64,000 bases of DNA from Angiostrongylus vasorum (GCA_018806985.1 JADANN010000434.1:2006977-2070976); one strand, 5' to 3'. Positions 35,901 through 51,100 are shown, numbered from the stretch's first letter. Numbers and translations are program-made. The notes: generated by a model not told the origin, from the letters alone.

Positions 35901-36107
35901 TTCAAACGCAAGTTGAACAACAAAGTATTACTAATTTAGTAAAAAAAATTCATGAAAAGATTTCACTTTCCGTTTCGGATAGCTGTACTAGATGTCACTA
36001 GTCCTCCACCTCTGAGCGCCTCTGTAGTACATCTGTGAGTATCATCTTTGCGGTGTCGGGGATTGTACATGCATAGGTTAGAATTCTTGTTGAAAACTCA
36101 AATTCGT

Positions 36108-36153
<46 letters not shown>

Positions 36154-39100
36154 GACTACAACTTCAGCTTGACTGGATTCATTGCCGAGTTGGGCTCCCT
36201 GGATCAATCCCGCTGATGGGTGATTGCTGACGGCGCTGACGGAACTAGTTCAGTGACTGGAGAAACGGAGGACCCGCATGGTATCGTTGGTGGTGAACGC
36301 GTCAAAAAAAAGGATAAAGCTTTCAGCGTTGATCAATCGCTGAGAGATGCGCCGTGCATTCGACTTCATTAAGCATCGTTTGGAGTGATTGAATGCATAT
36401 CCGGCCTTTGCAACGATTCGCGGTGGCCTACCGGTGTATCGAGCTAGTACTGCTATCTTCCCAGACAAATCTGGTACCAATTTGCCGACCCCGGAGGGAT
36501 GGAAGGCTTGGTAGGCTAGGGGGCGCAGGGATCGATCCACGTGTGCGTTGCAGGGCGCCTCCGTCCACTGCGCCACACACGCCCACACATGAACGCGTTA
36601 GCACTAGGAAGACGTAATATCGCGTTCGTTTCCCACCGCACACACCTGTGGTCCGGAGTTTTGCATATATCTCAGCATCATTGTGGTTGTATCACACGTA
36701 ATACCCTGCCATGAAAAACTCTAATAGGCAGTAAATAAAAGTTAACATTGTGATTTTGACTACAACCTCGGCTTAACTGGGTTCGTTGCTGATTTGGGGT
36801 TCCTGGGCCAATCCCGCTGGTGGGTGATTGCTGATGGCGATGGTCGAACTGGCTGAGAGAGAGGCGAAACGAAGGACGCGCATGGTGTGGTGGTGAACGT
36901 GTTAGCCACCGGAAAGGGCAATAGCGCGTTCGTTCCTCACCGCAGACATCTGCGGTTCGCAGCTTTGTAGTTATCTCAACATCATTGTGGTTATACATAT
37001 ATATATTTTGTTGTTGTTGTTGTTGAACTAAGTGGTTGAACCACATAATTTCGTAGAAATCTCGCTTTATTTACGATAAAGCAGAAATTGGCCGCAGCTT
37101 CCTCCTCTACTGGTTAGTGATGACATAAAGTTAATCTTCTGTTTAATGGCTTTATTTTTTGCCTTTTTCTTCCTTTAGAGAAAAACCAGTCTTAATGCGT
37201 AACTAGTGACATATTAGATTTCTTAATAAAAACATAAAACAAAACATAAACGAGCTTGAAGTACACATTTTTTATATTGCTATCGCTTGATGTATCACTT
37301 CCTGAACCATTTGCCATTCCAATTAAGATAGTTCCACCACCAGCTAAGTTCTGTTTTAATATTATATAGTGGTAAACAATTGACTCTTACAAATCAAAAG
37401 ATGACAAGTCAAGCTGATAACCGAATAAGTTTGGTGCTAAACGTTATGAAATGTTGGAGAATCTCAATGATTTGTAGTAGTTGACGGATTAAAAGACTAA
37501 TGTACTTGGTGATGAAAACATGTAAATCTACCGTTCTAATAAGGAAAATCTTATAGGGTGCATGAAAAGCTCGGCAGTCTGTTTCGTGACGGTGTACTGA
37601 AGGCAGCTCAGACGACGGGCGCCTGGATCATCACCAGTGGCTTGGACAGCGGTGTAGTGAAACAAGTGGCCCAAGCACTCGACGACGCTGGCATTTCGGC
37701 TAGGTGAACTCGTCGAAGCCGATCGTGGTCGCCACAATCGCCTTCGTGATTGTCGCATCGTGAGACGACGAACTTCTATTCTTTTTTTTGCAGGATGCGA
37801 TCGAAAATCGTGACTATCGGAATCGCGCCATGGGGAGTGATTAAAAGACGTGAACGCTTGGTGAGGTTGTGTTTCGATAGAACAGTGACACCTTGACGTT
37901 CTCCATTATGGCATTATTGCATTTATTAGTTACCGCTTCACTGACCTCACTGCCGCTAAAAATCTAGTCTATCTCCACCTAATCTAAGGAAATTTAAGTA
38001 AATATCTATCTAGATAAATGTCGAACTGCGATAAAGAGTCATCTATTGGAAGTCGTTTGACAGTGCTTTTCGAAAGTTCAATTGAATGTAGATTTCTATG
38101 CCAGAAATCGCAGCTTTGCCGGGAAAAACATGGCACTACGTGGTGAACGTTGCTCCATTTCGAAAATGTTGACGACTATCTGTGATCACGAAATGGAGAC
38201 AAAACGAAGCTGTTTTTTTCTTAAATTTTTGTGAAACAACGTCATTTACCCAAGTTTGTGGCAGTCTGCTCTTAATCGACATATATAACTCGGCCCGAGT
38301 TCGTATACCTTAGTAATCCAAGGTTAATCAAGCTTGAATAGCAGTAAGTGTATTCTCACAGAACATATAACTGTGAATGAAGCCTAACTCATAGAACAGC
38401 ATGGACTGTGTATGAGCTGTAACGACTAGATCCAGGCATTCCGCACACTTTACAGAATTAGCAAAGAATACCACCCAGTCTTGTTTTAGCACTAGTTAAT
38501 TAGAGAAAAAGCATCCGAAAGTTTGCAGATCAACCCTATTTTTCTCGCCGTACTTTGCTAAGGAATAGAAGTATCCCTACAAAGGATGGTTGCTAACTGT
38601 AACAATTATATTACAACGATATCACAGTTTTCAAGACTGTTGAATCGAAAAAGTGGGGGCGAATTTCCGCCTACTTTGGTTGCACAGTGGCTTCTTTAAG
38701 AGGACCGAATGCGCTCTAACACCTCTTCTGTTTCTGTTTAATTTCTCGTTCATGTTGTTTTCCATGTTCCTTGAACACTCAGCGTTCACGTACAAAGTGG
38801 TTTCTGCAATTGGAGAATCAGCCCGTTTGATCTGTTCGTCTTCGCCCTATAGGTTTTCTTCGGACTTATGCGTATTCCAATCTCTTTTCCCACTTCATTG
38901 AGCTTATTTCTCATCGTCTTTGGTTCGTTGGGAATTCTTGAGAAGAATACAATGTCATCGGCGAAATAAAGGGATTTTTTCGTCAATACGTATGCCTTTC
39001 TCATCCCATTCGAGTAACTTCATTGTCCATTGCAGTGCGCCACTATACAGCTTTGGCGGATACGGTCCCGCCTAGTTGTCAAAACCACTTTCCTATGAGT

Positions 39101-42100
39101 TGATAAGGGCTCGATAGAAAAGCTGCATTTCGTAGTGAGGTTTCCATAACAGTCAGACAGAGTTCTTATGTAGGAGGAGTCCACTCCTTGATCGACGAAC
39201 GCTGATAGTATTGCATTGGTTTCGATACTGTCAAACGCTTTTTCATAGTTAACAAAAGTCAGGAATAGAGCAGGAGGTATTCGAGACAAAAATTCAGTGA
39301 CCGTGGATATGGTTTGGATGTGGCTCATGCAGCAAAATTTCAATCGGAATTCTGCTTGGTCAATTGTTTGCATCCCATCCAATGTCCTTGATATTGGCGA
39401 CAGGATAATCCTTGTGAAGAGCTTGTAGAGGACACTCAATGAGCATATTGGACAATAGTTAGAAAGGTACCCTCGTCTCCTTTCCTATATATGATGACTG
39501 GGCGCGAGGTCCTCTGGAATTTTTTTCTTTCTGAAGGTAAGATGTCATGTATGTCATGTGAGTTGCAAGAAGTACATATAAATTGTAGCTTTCCAGCTCT
39601 AGGGAAGGTGGCAGTAACATTATCAGGTACTAGAGGTGTGCTTTCATGCGTTTTATCGCAAATCGAACCTCAGAGGGAGGAATTCTAAGTGACTTTTTTT
39701 CCAGCGGGAATTTTAAGGTCTGGGACGTGGACTGTGAAAGGGAAGAAGTTGGTGTAGAACTTCTTTGTTACTAATTACAGATCATAGCGAGAAGTTTTAG
39801 TGATCCTATCTTCGCTCATCAACTATGACAACGGAATCTACTCGCGCAAGTCCCAATGACACTTTTTCAGACTGATTCTTTTCGATGCTGTTCGAACCGC
39901 CTTTTTTCCTCAGCAGATATAGGTCTCCCTACAAAGCTGTTTTGCAACTGGCATTCATTACTAGCCGTTAAGCGTGTTGTAATAGGATCAAGCGAGGAGT
40001 CATTCGGTTAGGAGACCCCCATGTCCAGCAGCGGCTTCCGTTCTTCCGAAAAGTCGAGGTTCCTGGAAGAGGCGTGCTGCCGACAAGAGTCTCGCAAGAT
40101 GGTTCCCATTCTCATTTCTTTCTCGCAGTCCAAATTTTCCTATCCTTTATTTGCTGTTGCTAGCTTTTCATATTTTTGGCATTAAAGTGTCCGACAACAA
40201 ATTTGTAATGCGCTTTGTCATTGTGGATTACTTATTTAAACTATTAGCAAAACGCATCTGATTTGTACTCATCAGCTCCATAGTTCGATGAATAGTAATT
40301 TATGACAGTGATCTTATCACGCGTTGGTTGAAGACGGAGGACGGCCATGCGAGGGAAACGCTTTCATACGAGTCGAAGAGGTGGACAATGTAGGGAGGAC
40401 GACAAAGCTTGCGCTACCGGCATTTCGCGAACGTGTCTTTCCTCCTCGAATGAAAACGGTCCTGTTGTTTAGTATGCCTCTCTTCTTGTTTTTTTGTTCC
40501 TAGTAGGGCGATCACATGGAATTTGATGCGAGCGGCGGCTTCAAGAATGGCGTGGAGATCGGCGTCTAAGGAGAGTGTTTTGGTGTTATGCGTGCAGAAT
40601 AAGAAACAATTCCCACGGCATGACGTGTGTGTTCCATCAGATCCGGTCCCAGTGACTTACTGTGTAACACGAGATTTTGTTGCCTCTCACCGGACGTCTC
40701 GCCGCCTGACGTCGTAGACGGTAGTACTCAGTGTGCGAAGTACTAAGGCTGGGCTATTGCTGGTTGTGTAGTATTACCCTTCCTGGAGTATCGCCTTGAC
40801 CTGGCAAGGGCGTTTTCACATCTTCACCACGGAAAAGATCTTAGGCGTGTCCCTTCAGCAACAATTCCTTCGTTTCGTCTCCCTACTAGTTATTTTAGAA
40901 GCCAAATGAAAACGAAAATCAAAAATGAAAGTACTAATGAAAAAAATGACCGACAGCTCAAGAGCGATGTAAAAAATCCGAAAAAAATAGACGAAAATGA
41001 ACTTAATTATTTGAAATAAGAAGTCTTTGGTTCTGTTAGACGATAATAGCTATTGTTAGGATATGAAGATTACGTTACTTCCTAAGAATCGTTAGAAAAT
41101 AACTTTGACATCTAAAACCGATCCTATTTGCAAAGGAAGGTGCAAAAAGACTGCTGTTTTATTGCTTAGATCGTAAGAGATGCACAAGTCCAGTATGATC
41201 CGCATGCGTTCGGTACAGCAAACGGGCCTGGAGTACTGAACGATCACCATTCATACTTTCTGCTGGCAGACAACGGCACCAGCTCGAGGTAGGTGGCCTC
41301 GAAATTCGTGTCTGTGCTCGTTCTATCGCTTTTTTAATTTTTCATGGCAGAGTATTGCGTGTGAAACGACCACAGTGGTACTGAGATATTTGCAAAACTC
41401 CGGACCTAGCTGAGAGAGAGGTGAAACGAAGGACCCGCATGGTGTGGTGGTGAACGCTTTAGCCCCCTGGAAAGGGTAATAGCACGTTCGTTCCCCAGAG
41501 CAGATACCAGCGGTCCGGAATTTGGCATAAAGATGGGATTCAGAAAAACATTTGAAAACGTCACATTGTGATCCACGGATTAGAACAGAATGAGCAGGGT
41601 CAGCGGCTGGCTAAGTTTATCATGACAACAAAGAGAGTTTATGTTAACTCACGATTCTGAAAGCCCCGCTCTCAATGCCGGACGTTATTGCCATCCAACA
41701 GAGACTACTACAACGAAATAGACCAAATCATAGTAAATCGAGAGTTTCGCCTAACCGATGTCACTGTTGTCCGAAAATTTTACGCGAGGTCAGAACATCG
41801 CCTTCTTTGTGCAAGATTTCATATCTTGCGGAGAGGAGGAAAACCAGCAATATTCAAAAAAGCGAATTCAGAAAACCACCATGAACTGGGACTTATTCAA
41901 TTCATTAGTCGGCTGTTGGAAAGATACCGTTCTCGACAACATCGACGAGGAATACGATCGGCTCGAGTTCGAAAGTCACCAAGAGACGTCTGTGTCCAGA
42001 AACACTTGAGCTAATACGCCAGCGTGGAATCGCACGAGCTGCAGACAACCGCGAACTAACGTCCGAACTTGCAAAACAATACAGGCAGCCGATAAAATAT

Positions 42101-45100
42101 CTTAAAGAGAGAAGGGCAGCAGTAATGGTCGAAACTGCAGATGCTGGGAAAAGCATTCGCAAAGCCCACCGAAACTTCGCCAATTACAAGAACAAGGTGA
42201 TTGCACTCCGACACTCAGACAAAACAATTGCAGCCTCCAGAAAAGCAATGGGGAACATCAGTCACGATTATTACTCGGATCTCTTCAACAGCGAAATCCT
42301 CTTGTCGCCTTTCGAAATAAAGGAGAATTGATATGTGGTATTTGGTGAGGAGTCGAACAGTACTAGTTCCGGACTGGACATGACCTGGAACACCTGAAGA
42401 ATCTTCCGCTAATCCTCACAAACACACTGGATCTGCTCTACACGTGTTACCTCTCGGAACGCATAATTCCTTTTTAGTGGGAGACCATCAAGACCGCGTT
42501 ATTGTTCAAGAAGGGTGACCACCACAATATTGGCAACTATCGCCCAGTCTTCTTGTTGTCTGTTGTCTACAAGCTCTTTACTAGAGTCTTCCTTAACATT
42601 GAGAGAACACTGGACTAAAGACGGTCACGTGGGCATAGAGGGTTTCGAAAAGAATTTTGTGGGATGGACCACATTCATATGATAAAAAGACATTGAAGTA
42701 TCTCGTGAGTGCAAGAGACCATTTTGCCTCACATTCATCGATTTAGAAAAAGCTTTTTGATTTTGCTGATATAGAAGCAGTCATGGAAGCCCTCGACAAC
42801 CAGGGGTTACCTACTCACTGTATAAAGATTCTTCGTGAGCTATATAAAAAATTTCGCAACCAAAATTTCATTGTTCAAGTGCGATATTGGCGTGGACTTC
42901 GGAAGAATGGTTAGGAAGGCGATAATACATCGCCAAATTTATTTACCGCCACCCTCTAGAACGTCATGCGAACATTGGAATGGTACAGCATGGGAATGAA
43001 AATCAATGGCCGGCAATTATACCATACTCGCTTTACTGATGACATGATTCTTATGACGCTAAAGATTAGCCAAGCGTAATGAATGCTTGGCGAGTTTGAC
43101 GAAGCCTGTGGAAAGATTGGTTTCCGACTAAATCTCGCAAAAGCGTCGTCCATGAGGAAAAGGAAGAATAGGGGGACGATTTTTCGTTATGTATGTCCAT
43201 TCACGCTCAACAGAATTAATATCTCCGAATGCTCCTGCTACATTTATATAGGTCAGAGAATAAACATAATGAACGACTTAGCTCAAGTGTGAGCAGGAGG
43301 AAGCGAGTGGCTTGGGGAGCTTTCGAAAGCATCGACGGTATAGTGAAGAGAAGAAAGAACACCCGACTCCGTGCCCACCTTTTCGACTCCACAATTCTTC
43401 CTGTCTTAACGTGTAGGTCAAGAAGGTGGTCGCTACGTAAGCAGAATGAATGATCACTCAGCGTTATAGAAGGCCCTGATAAGAGGACGACGCTAAGAAT
43501 ATCATGTGTCACGCAAGTGGTGGAAAGCAGGCCTGTACAATAGCCATGCAAAACTTGACGAGATCACCACTGTATTGTATATTATAACGACGTGATCAAA
43601 TAGATAATGGTTAATGTGATGTCTACAAAGTCTTCACTGCCAAAGAATAAGGGATAAAGTTCTCTGCGTTGATCAGTCCCTGAGGGGTGCGTCATGCATT
43701 CGACTTCATTAAGCATCGTTTGCAGGTGATCGAATGCATATCTGGCCTTTACAACGACTCGCGGTGGCCTAGCGATGTATCGAGCCCGTGCTGCTATTCT
43801 CCCAGACAAGTCTGGTACCAATTTGCCGACCCCAGCCTGGAGGGATAGAAGGGTTGGTGGGCCATGGGCGCGGGAATCGATTCAACGTGTGTGTTGCAGG
43901 GCGCCTCCGACCACTGCGCCACACGCGCCCTCCCTCATCTTCACTGCTATCGATATTTATTTCTTCTATGATTATTGATTTTCACGCTTGCTGCACTTTT
44001 TGTGAATTAGCATAAATCCAAATAATTTACCTGAAATTACGATATTTGACGTTGGTGTAAGTAAGATACGACGCCATACAAATCCGATGAACTTGGGATT
44101 GTAAAATTCGATGTTTAAGAATTTTTCACTCTTTTTATAAACAACTTTGCCACTCATTCATCAGAAAATACTGAAAGTTATTTGTTTGTACTGCCGTTGG
44201 GCCAACTATCTGATCAATAGAGTCGAAAGCAATCGATATGATCCAATTCCAGGTATGGTGCTGATTTGCATCTTAGACAGAATCTCGAGAACTTTTTGGC
44301 GGATCGGGCAAACGGTGACGGATCGCAGAAAGTACCGGTGGTTTTGTGTGGTGTTGGAAGGTGGAACGACTTCGCTAACTGCTGTACACCAATACCTCAC
44401 TCAGTCCGTAGTAATGTTTTTAATTTATCTGTAATATGGGATCATCCCAACGGGCTACCGCCTGGTTGTGGCTGAGATGTGTTCCTGGGTGTCGGACTGC
44501 GATGTACAGCGAGGGATTCATCCCCTGGAAGTGTCTCCCAAGCTGAGAAGGAGTCCGGCGTTTCCATGAAGAAGCCTAGCTAAGAGAAAACCAATACCAG
44601 GGTCCACCACCGTCCTGGTATCAAATTAGTCGCATGGTGGCAAATCTCCCTCTGATCCGCAAGGACCGCGACTGCCTGTGGTGGTGAAGAGCTGGGGCAG
44701 ACTTTGGCCAGGCTGGCTTCGGGATTCCAGGGAACCACAATGGCTTAACCAGCAAATCTCCGAAAAAAATGAGATAATTGATGGTGATTATAAATGGTGA
44801 TTATGCTGGGGCCCGCATAACTAGTGAGGACGGGCCGTTCAGGTATCAAGTATCAAGTGAGTAATCTGGGATATCGTAAGTTAAGACGTACGAGTGTGCC
44901 TTTGTCGCTCTTTGTGGAGCTATGGAATCGACTGCCCGCATAGGGATTACACTGAATTTTACACATGGCATCTACTCCACTAAAAAAATTTGATCCGTCT
45001 TCAGTTACTTTTCAATAAGGTCACGATTATCATTATCGTTGGATGCTCAGAACATTTCAACAATTAAATGTCTAAATATTAAGAGCTATTAAAAGTCATC

Positions 45101-48100
45101 TACCGTTGTTAAGGGAGCCGAACATTCCAGTGATCGTCTGTGACGGTAGTGGCCGAGCTTCGGATATCCTTGCATTCGCCAGCCGATATTTGGACGCCGA
45201 CGAGTTCGTTTGATTTTTCTTATTTCACTCTTAAAGTTGTGCTGAAGCTGACCTCAAGTTAAACATTTTTTAATGCAATCCTGGGCAGCTGGAATGGTAA
45301 AAGGTGTCAGTAGAGTCTCGCAACAATAATCTCTACTCCTCTTAGAGAAAGATTACTACTTTCTTGTTATCTTTTTAAGCTTCTGAAGGCCATATATGCG
45401 CATGTGATGCTTGGTGGATACCTAAAGAGCCCTATTAGCCAAGATCGGGTTGAAACTGACAAAGATCGACGGGCGACAGCCACCTCGCGTAATACATGCT
45501 GGGTGTTTACCATATTTGTGACAGTGCACGTTGATTTCTATCCAAGCGTGCTTGAAAATCAGTCTGTTTTTCAATTTCGATGAAGTAACAAGTATCTCAG
45601 CTGATATTGAATCTTATTAAACGAAATATTACTCATAAGCATATTCAGATCTTAGCCAACGACATGAAAACTATCCTGTTTTAGCATTATGAATTTATAA
45701 TTCTTGAAGCCCAGCGATCATTCCCTACTGTTTCTTGTCACTGAAGCTCGTTTCTAAAACAGCACTCAGTTGAAGTATTTCGTTTGTCTTCTCCCTGAAT
45801 ATCCAAAAGGATGAAGCATAAAGCTCTCGGCGTTGATCAATCCCCTGAGGATGCGTCATGCATTCGACTTCATTAAGCATCGTTTTGGAGGTGATTGAAT
45901 GCATATCTGGCCTTTAAAATGACTCGCCATGGCTTACCGATGTATCGAGCCAGTGCTGCTATCCTCCCAGACAAGTCTGCTACCAATTTGCCGACCCCGG
46001 AGGGATGGAAGGCTTGGTGGGCTATGGGTGCGGGGATCGATTCCAGGTGTGTGTCGCAGTGGCGCCTCCAACCACTGCGCCACACGCGCCTTTTCCTTGA
46101 ATATCTGTGGAAACCAAATATATTGAATCAGTGTCTGCAGAGAAATTTTTCTGGGCGAATACTTTCGCTGTTATAATTTGGCGCAAATCAGTGTTCCCAG
46201 TTAGATTGCTAGAGTGATTTTTTTCCAGACAAGTCCTGTACCAATTTCCCGACCCCGGAGGGGATGAGAGGCTTGGTTGGCATAGACCCACGTTACCACG
46301 AGCACGGTGCTAGTTCGATTCCGCTCTGTGCCAACCAAGCCTCTCATCCCTCCAGGGTCGGGAACTTGGTGCCGGCCTTGTCTGGGAAAAAATCACTCTC
46401 TGCAATCCAAATGGGAACGCTCCAGCCCGACTATCTCAGGACTCCAGAGAGAATTGCTCGACCAGCATTCTACAACATTCAAGATGAAACAAAAATCCTC
46501 AAGCAGAAACCAAAGCCACTCGTAAAAGTTGGAAGATCTTCGTGGACAGCGGATGCGTGGAAACGAATCGAATGTGAGAAGTGCTGGGATTGGCACGGTA
46601 GACGTGAAGAGGGTTATAAAAAAATATAAAATCTTGCGCAGTCTGTTGGTATTCGTTAGGCACTTGTTTCTCGAATTGCTCCAAGCATTCACACTGTCGC
46701 ATGCTCAATATTCGTTTTCTCGGTAGGATTTTACATCCTGTATTTACCTAGAGACGAGGTCTTTCGAGGACCCTAAAAATGGCCTAAAACATGCTCAGTG
46801 TCGGTGAATTTGATAATACTAGCCTTCTTGCTTCCACTCAGAGACTCCGACTCAGAGGAGGCAATCGTATTGTTGTAGCTAAAATAAAGAGATCTAGTGA
46901 GAAAGCCCGTAGTTTTGTTCTTCATGTGATTATCCAACAATACGTAAATGACTTTCATGAACTGTTTGACTTCTTGATAATATCAGAGCCACGATGATTT
47001 GAGTCGCATGTCCACAGAAGTTGTTCCTTCTTGCTTTTCTTAATAGCCATTGCACTGAGACGAATTAACTAACCTGTAACACCGCAGGAAGGAACTAGAA
47101 TCCCGCAGCTCTTCCCTTCTATTTAGAACTCCGGCTGCACTGAACTGACTTAACCCCACTTGTAATTTTCCTAGAGTACAAGACGATCGTTGATCGATTG
47201 CCATCCAAAACTGCTTCTTTTATGGTGAAAATCCATTACACAGTAGTCGGATTGTTATCTGCTGCCATACAGCAGAACAACAATGTCAACATTTACCTTT
47301 ATTGAACCTCGACGTGGATAGTCGTTGGTTCATCGGGACTCCGATGGAAGCAAAACCGCATCAACGTTAGCTATATCAAAGATTTGGAACAACCACGTTT
47401 GAGCCTATCAGTAAAGCAAAAGCGTTGAAATTTGAACGTTTTGGAACTATGGTCTCAAAAAAGGATAACCTAGCGTACTAATGCCTAGATGTTCAGATCC
47501 CGTCCCACCACAATGCACAGACATTAGAACTTCTTCCATTTGCCTTGTTTTTATCACCACTTTGTTTTATTTTTTCGTAGGTTCAAGTCTTCCATCTTCT
47601 GTCTACACTGATTTACTAAATGCTTATCGTGATTTTAGCTGGGATTCCGACTTAGCTTTAGTAAAGCTTTACCAAAGGTGGTCGTCGACCTCGGTGGATC
47701 GGAGGGAGATTTGCTGCATTCTGAGTGCCGCTAACAGTTATTCGCGTGATAGCAATGTAGTGATTACTGCGATTCTGTGACTGACCAACCGATGAAGGAT
47801 AACGTAATAGTCAGAAGCCTTTGTTGTAGATTCAACTGTGTTTTTTTATAGAGGCTTTCATTTTAACTGATAGTTAAGTTCATCGACAATGCTTTTGCAA
47901 CTTTTGCAGTCTCGTTGGTTTCAAAACCATTCTGTCTATGTTGAACGCTTTGAATTCTTCGTCCTCACATCCAGGTTTTTGTAATCTAGGTGACGATATT
48001 AGCCGGACTCGGTATCGACCCATATCGTCTCTAGTGCAGGTAATCGTCGTGAATAGTGAAGAGGTTCGATGAAAAGATGCTAACTTCGGAGGTAGTATTG

Positions 48101-51100
48101 TTGCTACTGCAGCAACTTTCATGCTAACGTAGGGTCAAAGGTAGCGCTACTCTTCCGCATCTTGTATTAATCAATATTCTGACTTCATACTGCAATTTCT
48201 TGTCTCATAGATGTCGTCACAAATCTTATTATCTATTCTTAATCTTTTGATGCCAAATATTGTCCAGATGATGGCTCATCTGACTATGAGCAAATGATAT
48301 TATTGTCAGCGATTGTTGCACAAAACCATTGTAGACGTCATTCTGAGCTTGAAGTTATGTGGACACTAAAGTTAAGATGGATTCCAGAAACTTTGCCATT
48401 TCTGATTCATTCATCATTATTTTCCGTGACTTCTTTTGTTTTCAGGAATTTTCCAGATGAAGTTCGGGAGGAGCTTCTGTCGTTGATTTCGACCGTGTTC
48501 CCCTGAAAATCCGCGTACACCGCAACAGATTCTGGATATAATCACTGAATGTGCTAAAAACGGATTTTGGCTAGTACTACAGTTTCATTGAAACAATTAT
48601 ATGACCAAGTGTTGATTTATATATTAATACTTTTCGGAATGAATGAGGGCCGCGATGAGTGCTCCTTGTTAAGAATTTGTGACAATAATCTCCTTCAGAA
48701 TTCGTTTTCAGTTGACAGTATTTCGTTACGGTGAGGATCGTACTGAAGATGTCGACCACGCCATTCTAACGGCAGTGCTTAAGCGGCAGAATTTAAGTTT
48801 ACCAGAACAGGTACTGTCCAAGGACTTTGTCTTTGGTCAAAAAACAGTATACAGACAGGTGCGACAGAAGAGTTGCTTCTTACGTTTTGCTCAACCTTTT
48901 ATCAAACATTGCTCTCTGTAACTTATAGTTGGTCACACATTGTTTGTTTATCATTAGTTGTTGTCTGTAGTTTATAACTCGTACAACGACAATAATAATG
49001 GTTTTAAATATGGCCCGACTTTACGTACTGAACAGTTTCCTTCTTCTCTCGCATTCGATTTGTTGTCTGTCATCTGTCATCCATGAATTTTAAACAGGTG
49101 TTCGGCAGTAACTTTGGCTGTTTCTTCCTCATGAATATCACTGAATGGTCATTGAATAGATCCTTCCTGGAATCCAAGGATAGCTACGATAGAGCTCTTT
49201 ATACTTCTGGAGTATGAACGGTCGATGTATCAGAAAAGGCTTTTCCCAGATAAATCTAGGACCGATTCGCTAGGCGAGGTGAAGGGATTTCGTTGGCCCA
49301 TGGCTGGACCAAGCCAGGGCTCTGCGTCTATTGGACGAGGTCTATGACCGCTACTCTTCTTGTTCACTATAATAATGCTTAAATGGCATGTTCACGCACA
49401 GAATCGCGTCGTTACTGGTTTAATACGATTTTTGCTTAGAATGCCTAAAAACGTGTCAGTGATTCCTAGGCCGTTGCTACATGTTCTGGAACTTGAGATT
49501 CGAGAGAAAGCTTGTCCTTGTCTAGTAACAATGATTTTTCTAAGACGGTAACATTACCTGTGGCAAGACTATAATTCTTAGCATAGATCGGCCGAATTGC
49601 CGAGGACAGTGTAAAAGGTTTGATCCTACTAGTAGAAATATTAAAACAAATAAGAGGATGAAGTGTTCTGCATCAATCTCATAAGGATGCAAAATGCATT
49701 CGACTTCTTTGTAGAGGTGATCGATTGCATATTTGGTCTGTACAGGGACTTTTAGGCCTACCGATGTATCAAATCAGTGCTTTTTGTTCTCACAGACAAA
49801 CGACTGTCAGCCTTGGCAGATTCGCCGGTTGTAGGATCAACCCAGTGACCAACCCCTGTATGATAGAGCAATGGTAACCATTGCGCTACACTCTCCTGAT
49901 GGAAATGTTACAAGGATAAAGGATAAAGATCGACGTTGATCAATTCTTCAGAGATGTGCCATGCATTCGCCTTTATCAGGCATCGTTAGAGGTGATTGAA
50001 TGCACAGACCTATACAATGACTTATGGAGCATAAGAGGCTTAGTGAACTCAAGGTGCGAGATCAAACCACCACATGTGTATAGAAGTGCGCCTCTAATCA
50101 CTGTGCTACACGCTCCCCAATGAAGATATTGGCAATAGTCATGTGAAATAGCAAGTTTGTTATATAGCCGTTTTTATCATTTCATGCATACTAAACATGA
50201 GATGTGTTGCTGATTATTCTCTATATTCTAATTTCCTTCTGATGGATTTCATCTACGATTGTAGGACTCCTTGTCCTGGATTTCTTAAAGAAGAATTTTC
50301 TATGGTTTTTGCTTTTCGACCAGATATTTTATTTGCAGTTGTCGTTAACGTTGCTGTGGAATCGAGTGGACGTGGCCCGATCATGCCTTTTTTTCCGGCG
50401 GACGTCACTGGCCCATTTGCGAGTTGCACTCGGCCATGAAAGATGCACTTCGTCTAAATCGGGTTAGCAAACCCTTTTGCTTAGCGCGAACTTTAGCCAA
50501 AACAATTTTATTCGAATGATTTAATTGATAAGGCCACATAGCCCATAATACTAGCTGCTTTCGACTAAAAAATCGTTACAGTTTACATTCGCTTGTAAGT
50601 TACTTGATTTTTAAGTGCTGATCAGTGCGTACCAAATTTCATGATTTGAGAGGGAACGATTTTCCGACAGCGCTTTGGTCATACGAAGAAAAGTTGGCAT
50701 TAAAGTGTGGAAATTCCTCAAAATCCTTCCCGCATTATTTTCTTCAATTTACAATCTATTGGGCGAATCCTTCGGCACTTAATTAGTCAGGGAGCGTGGT
50801 TGTGTTTGAACCAGAATTTAAGGGAAAGAATCTGTAACTACAATTACAATTTTTAACTTATTATTTGCTACCTGCTCTTTCTAATGGCAGGGTATGTTGC
50901 GAAATACTTCTATAATGCTGAGATATTTGCAGAACTCCAGACCGCAAGTGTCTGCGGTGGGGAATGAAAGCGCTATTGTCCTTCCCAGAGAGTAACGCGT
51001 TCACTACCACACCATGCGTTACTCCTCGGAAAGGACAATAGCGCGTTCGTTCCCCACCGCGGACACCTGCGGTCCGGAGTTCTGCAAATATCTCAGCATT

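Noticed and set aside
47481..47780. 99-codon open frame inside the TRPM gene (between exons 11 and 12)
   Set aside because: The peptide has no TRPM family match, and exons 11 and 12 already join in phase without it.
50197..50439. 80-codon open frame ending in TRPM exon 14
   Set aside because: It is in another frame from [15 protein letters not shown] and has no family match.
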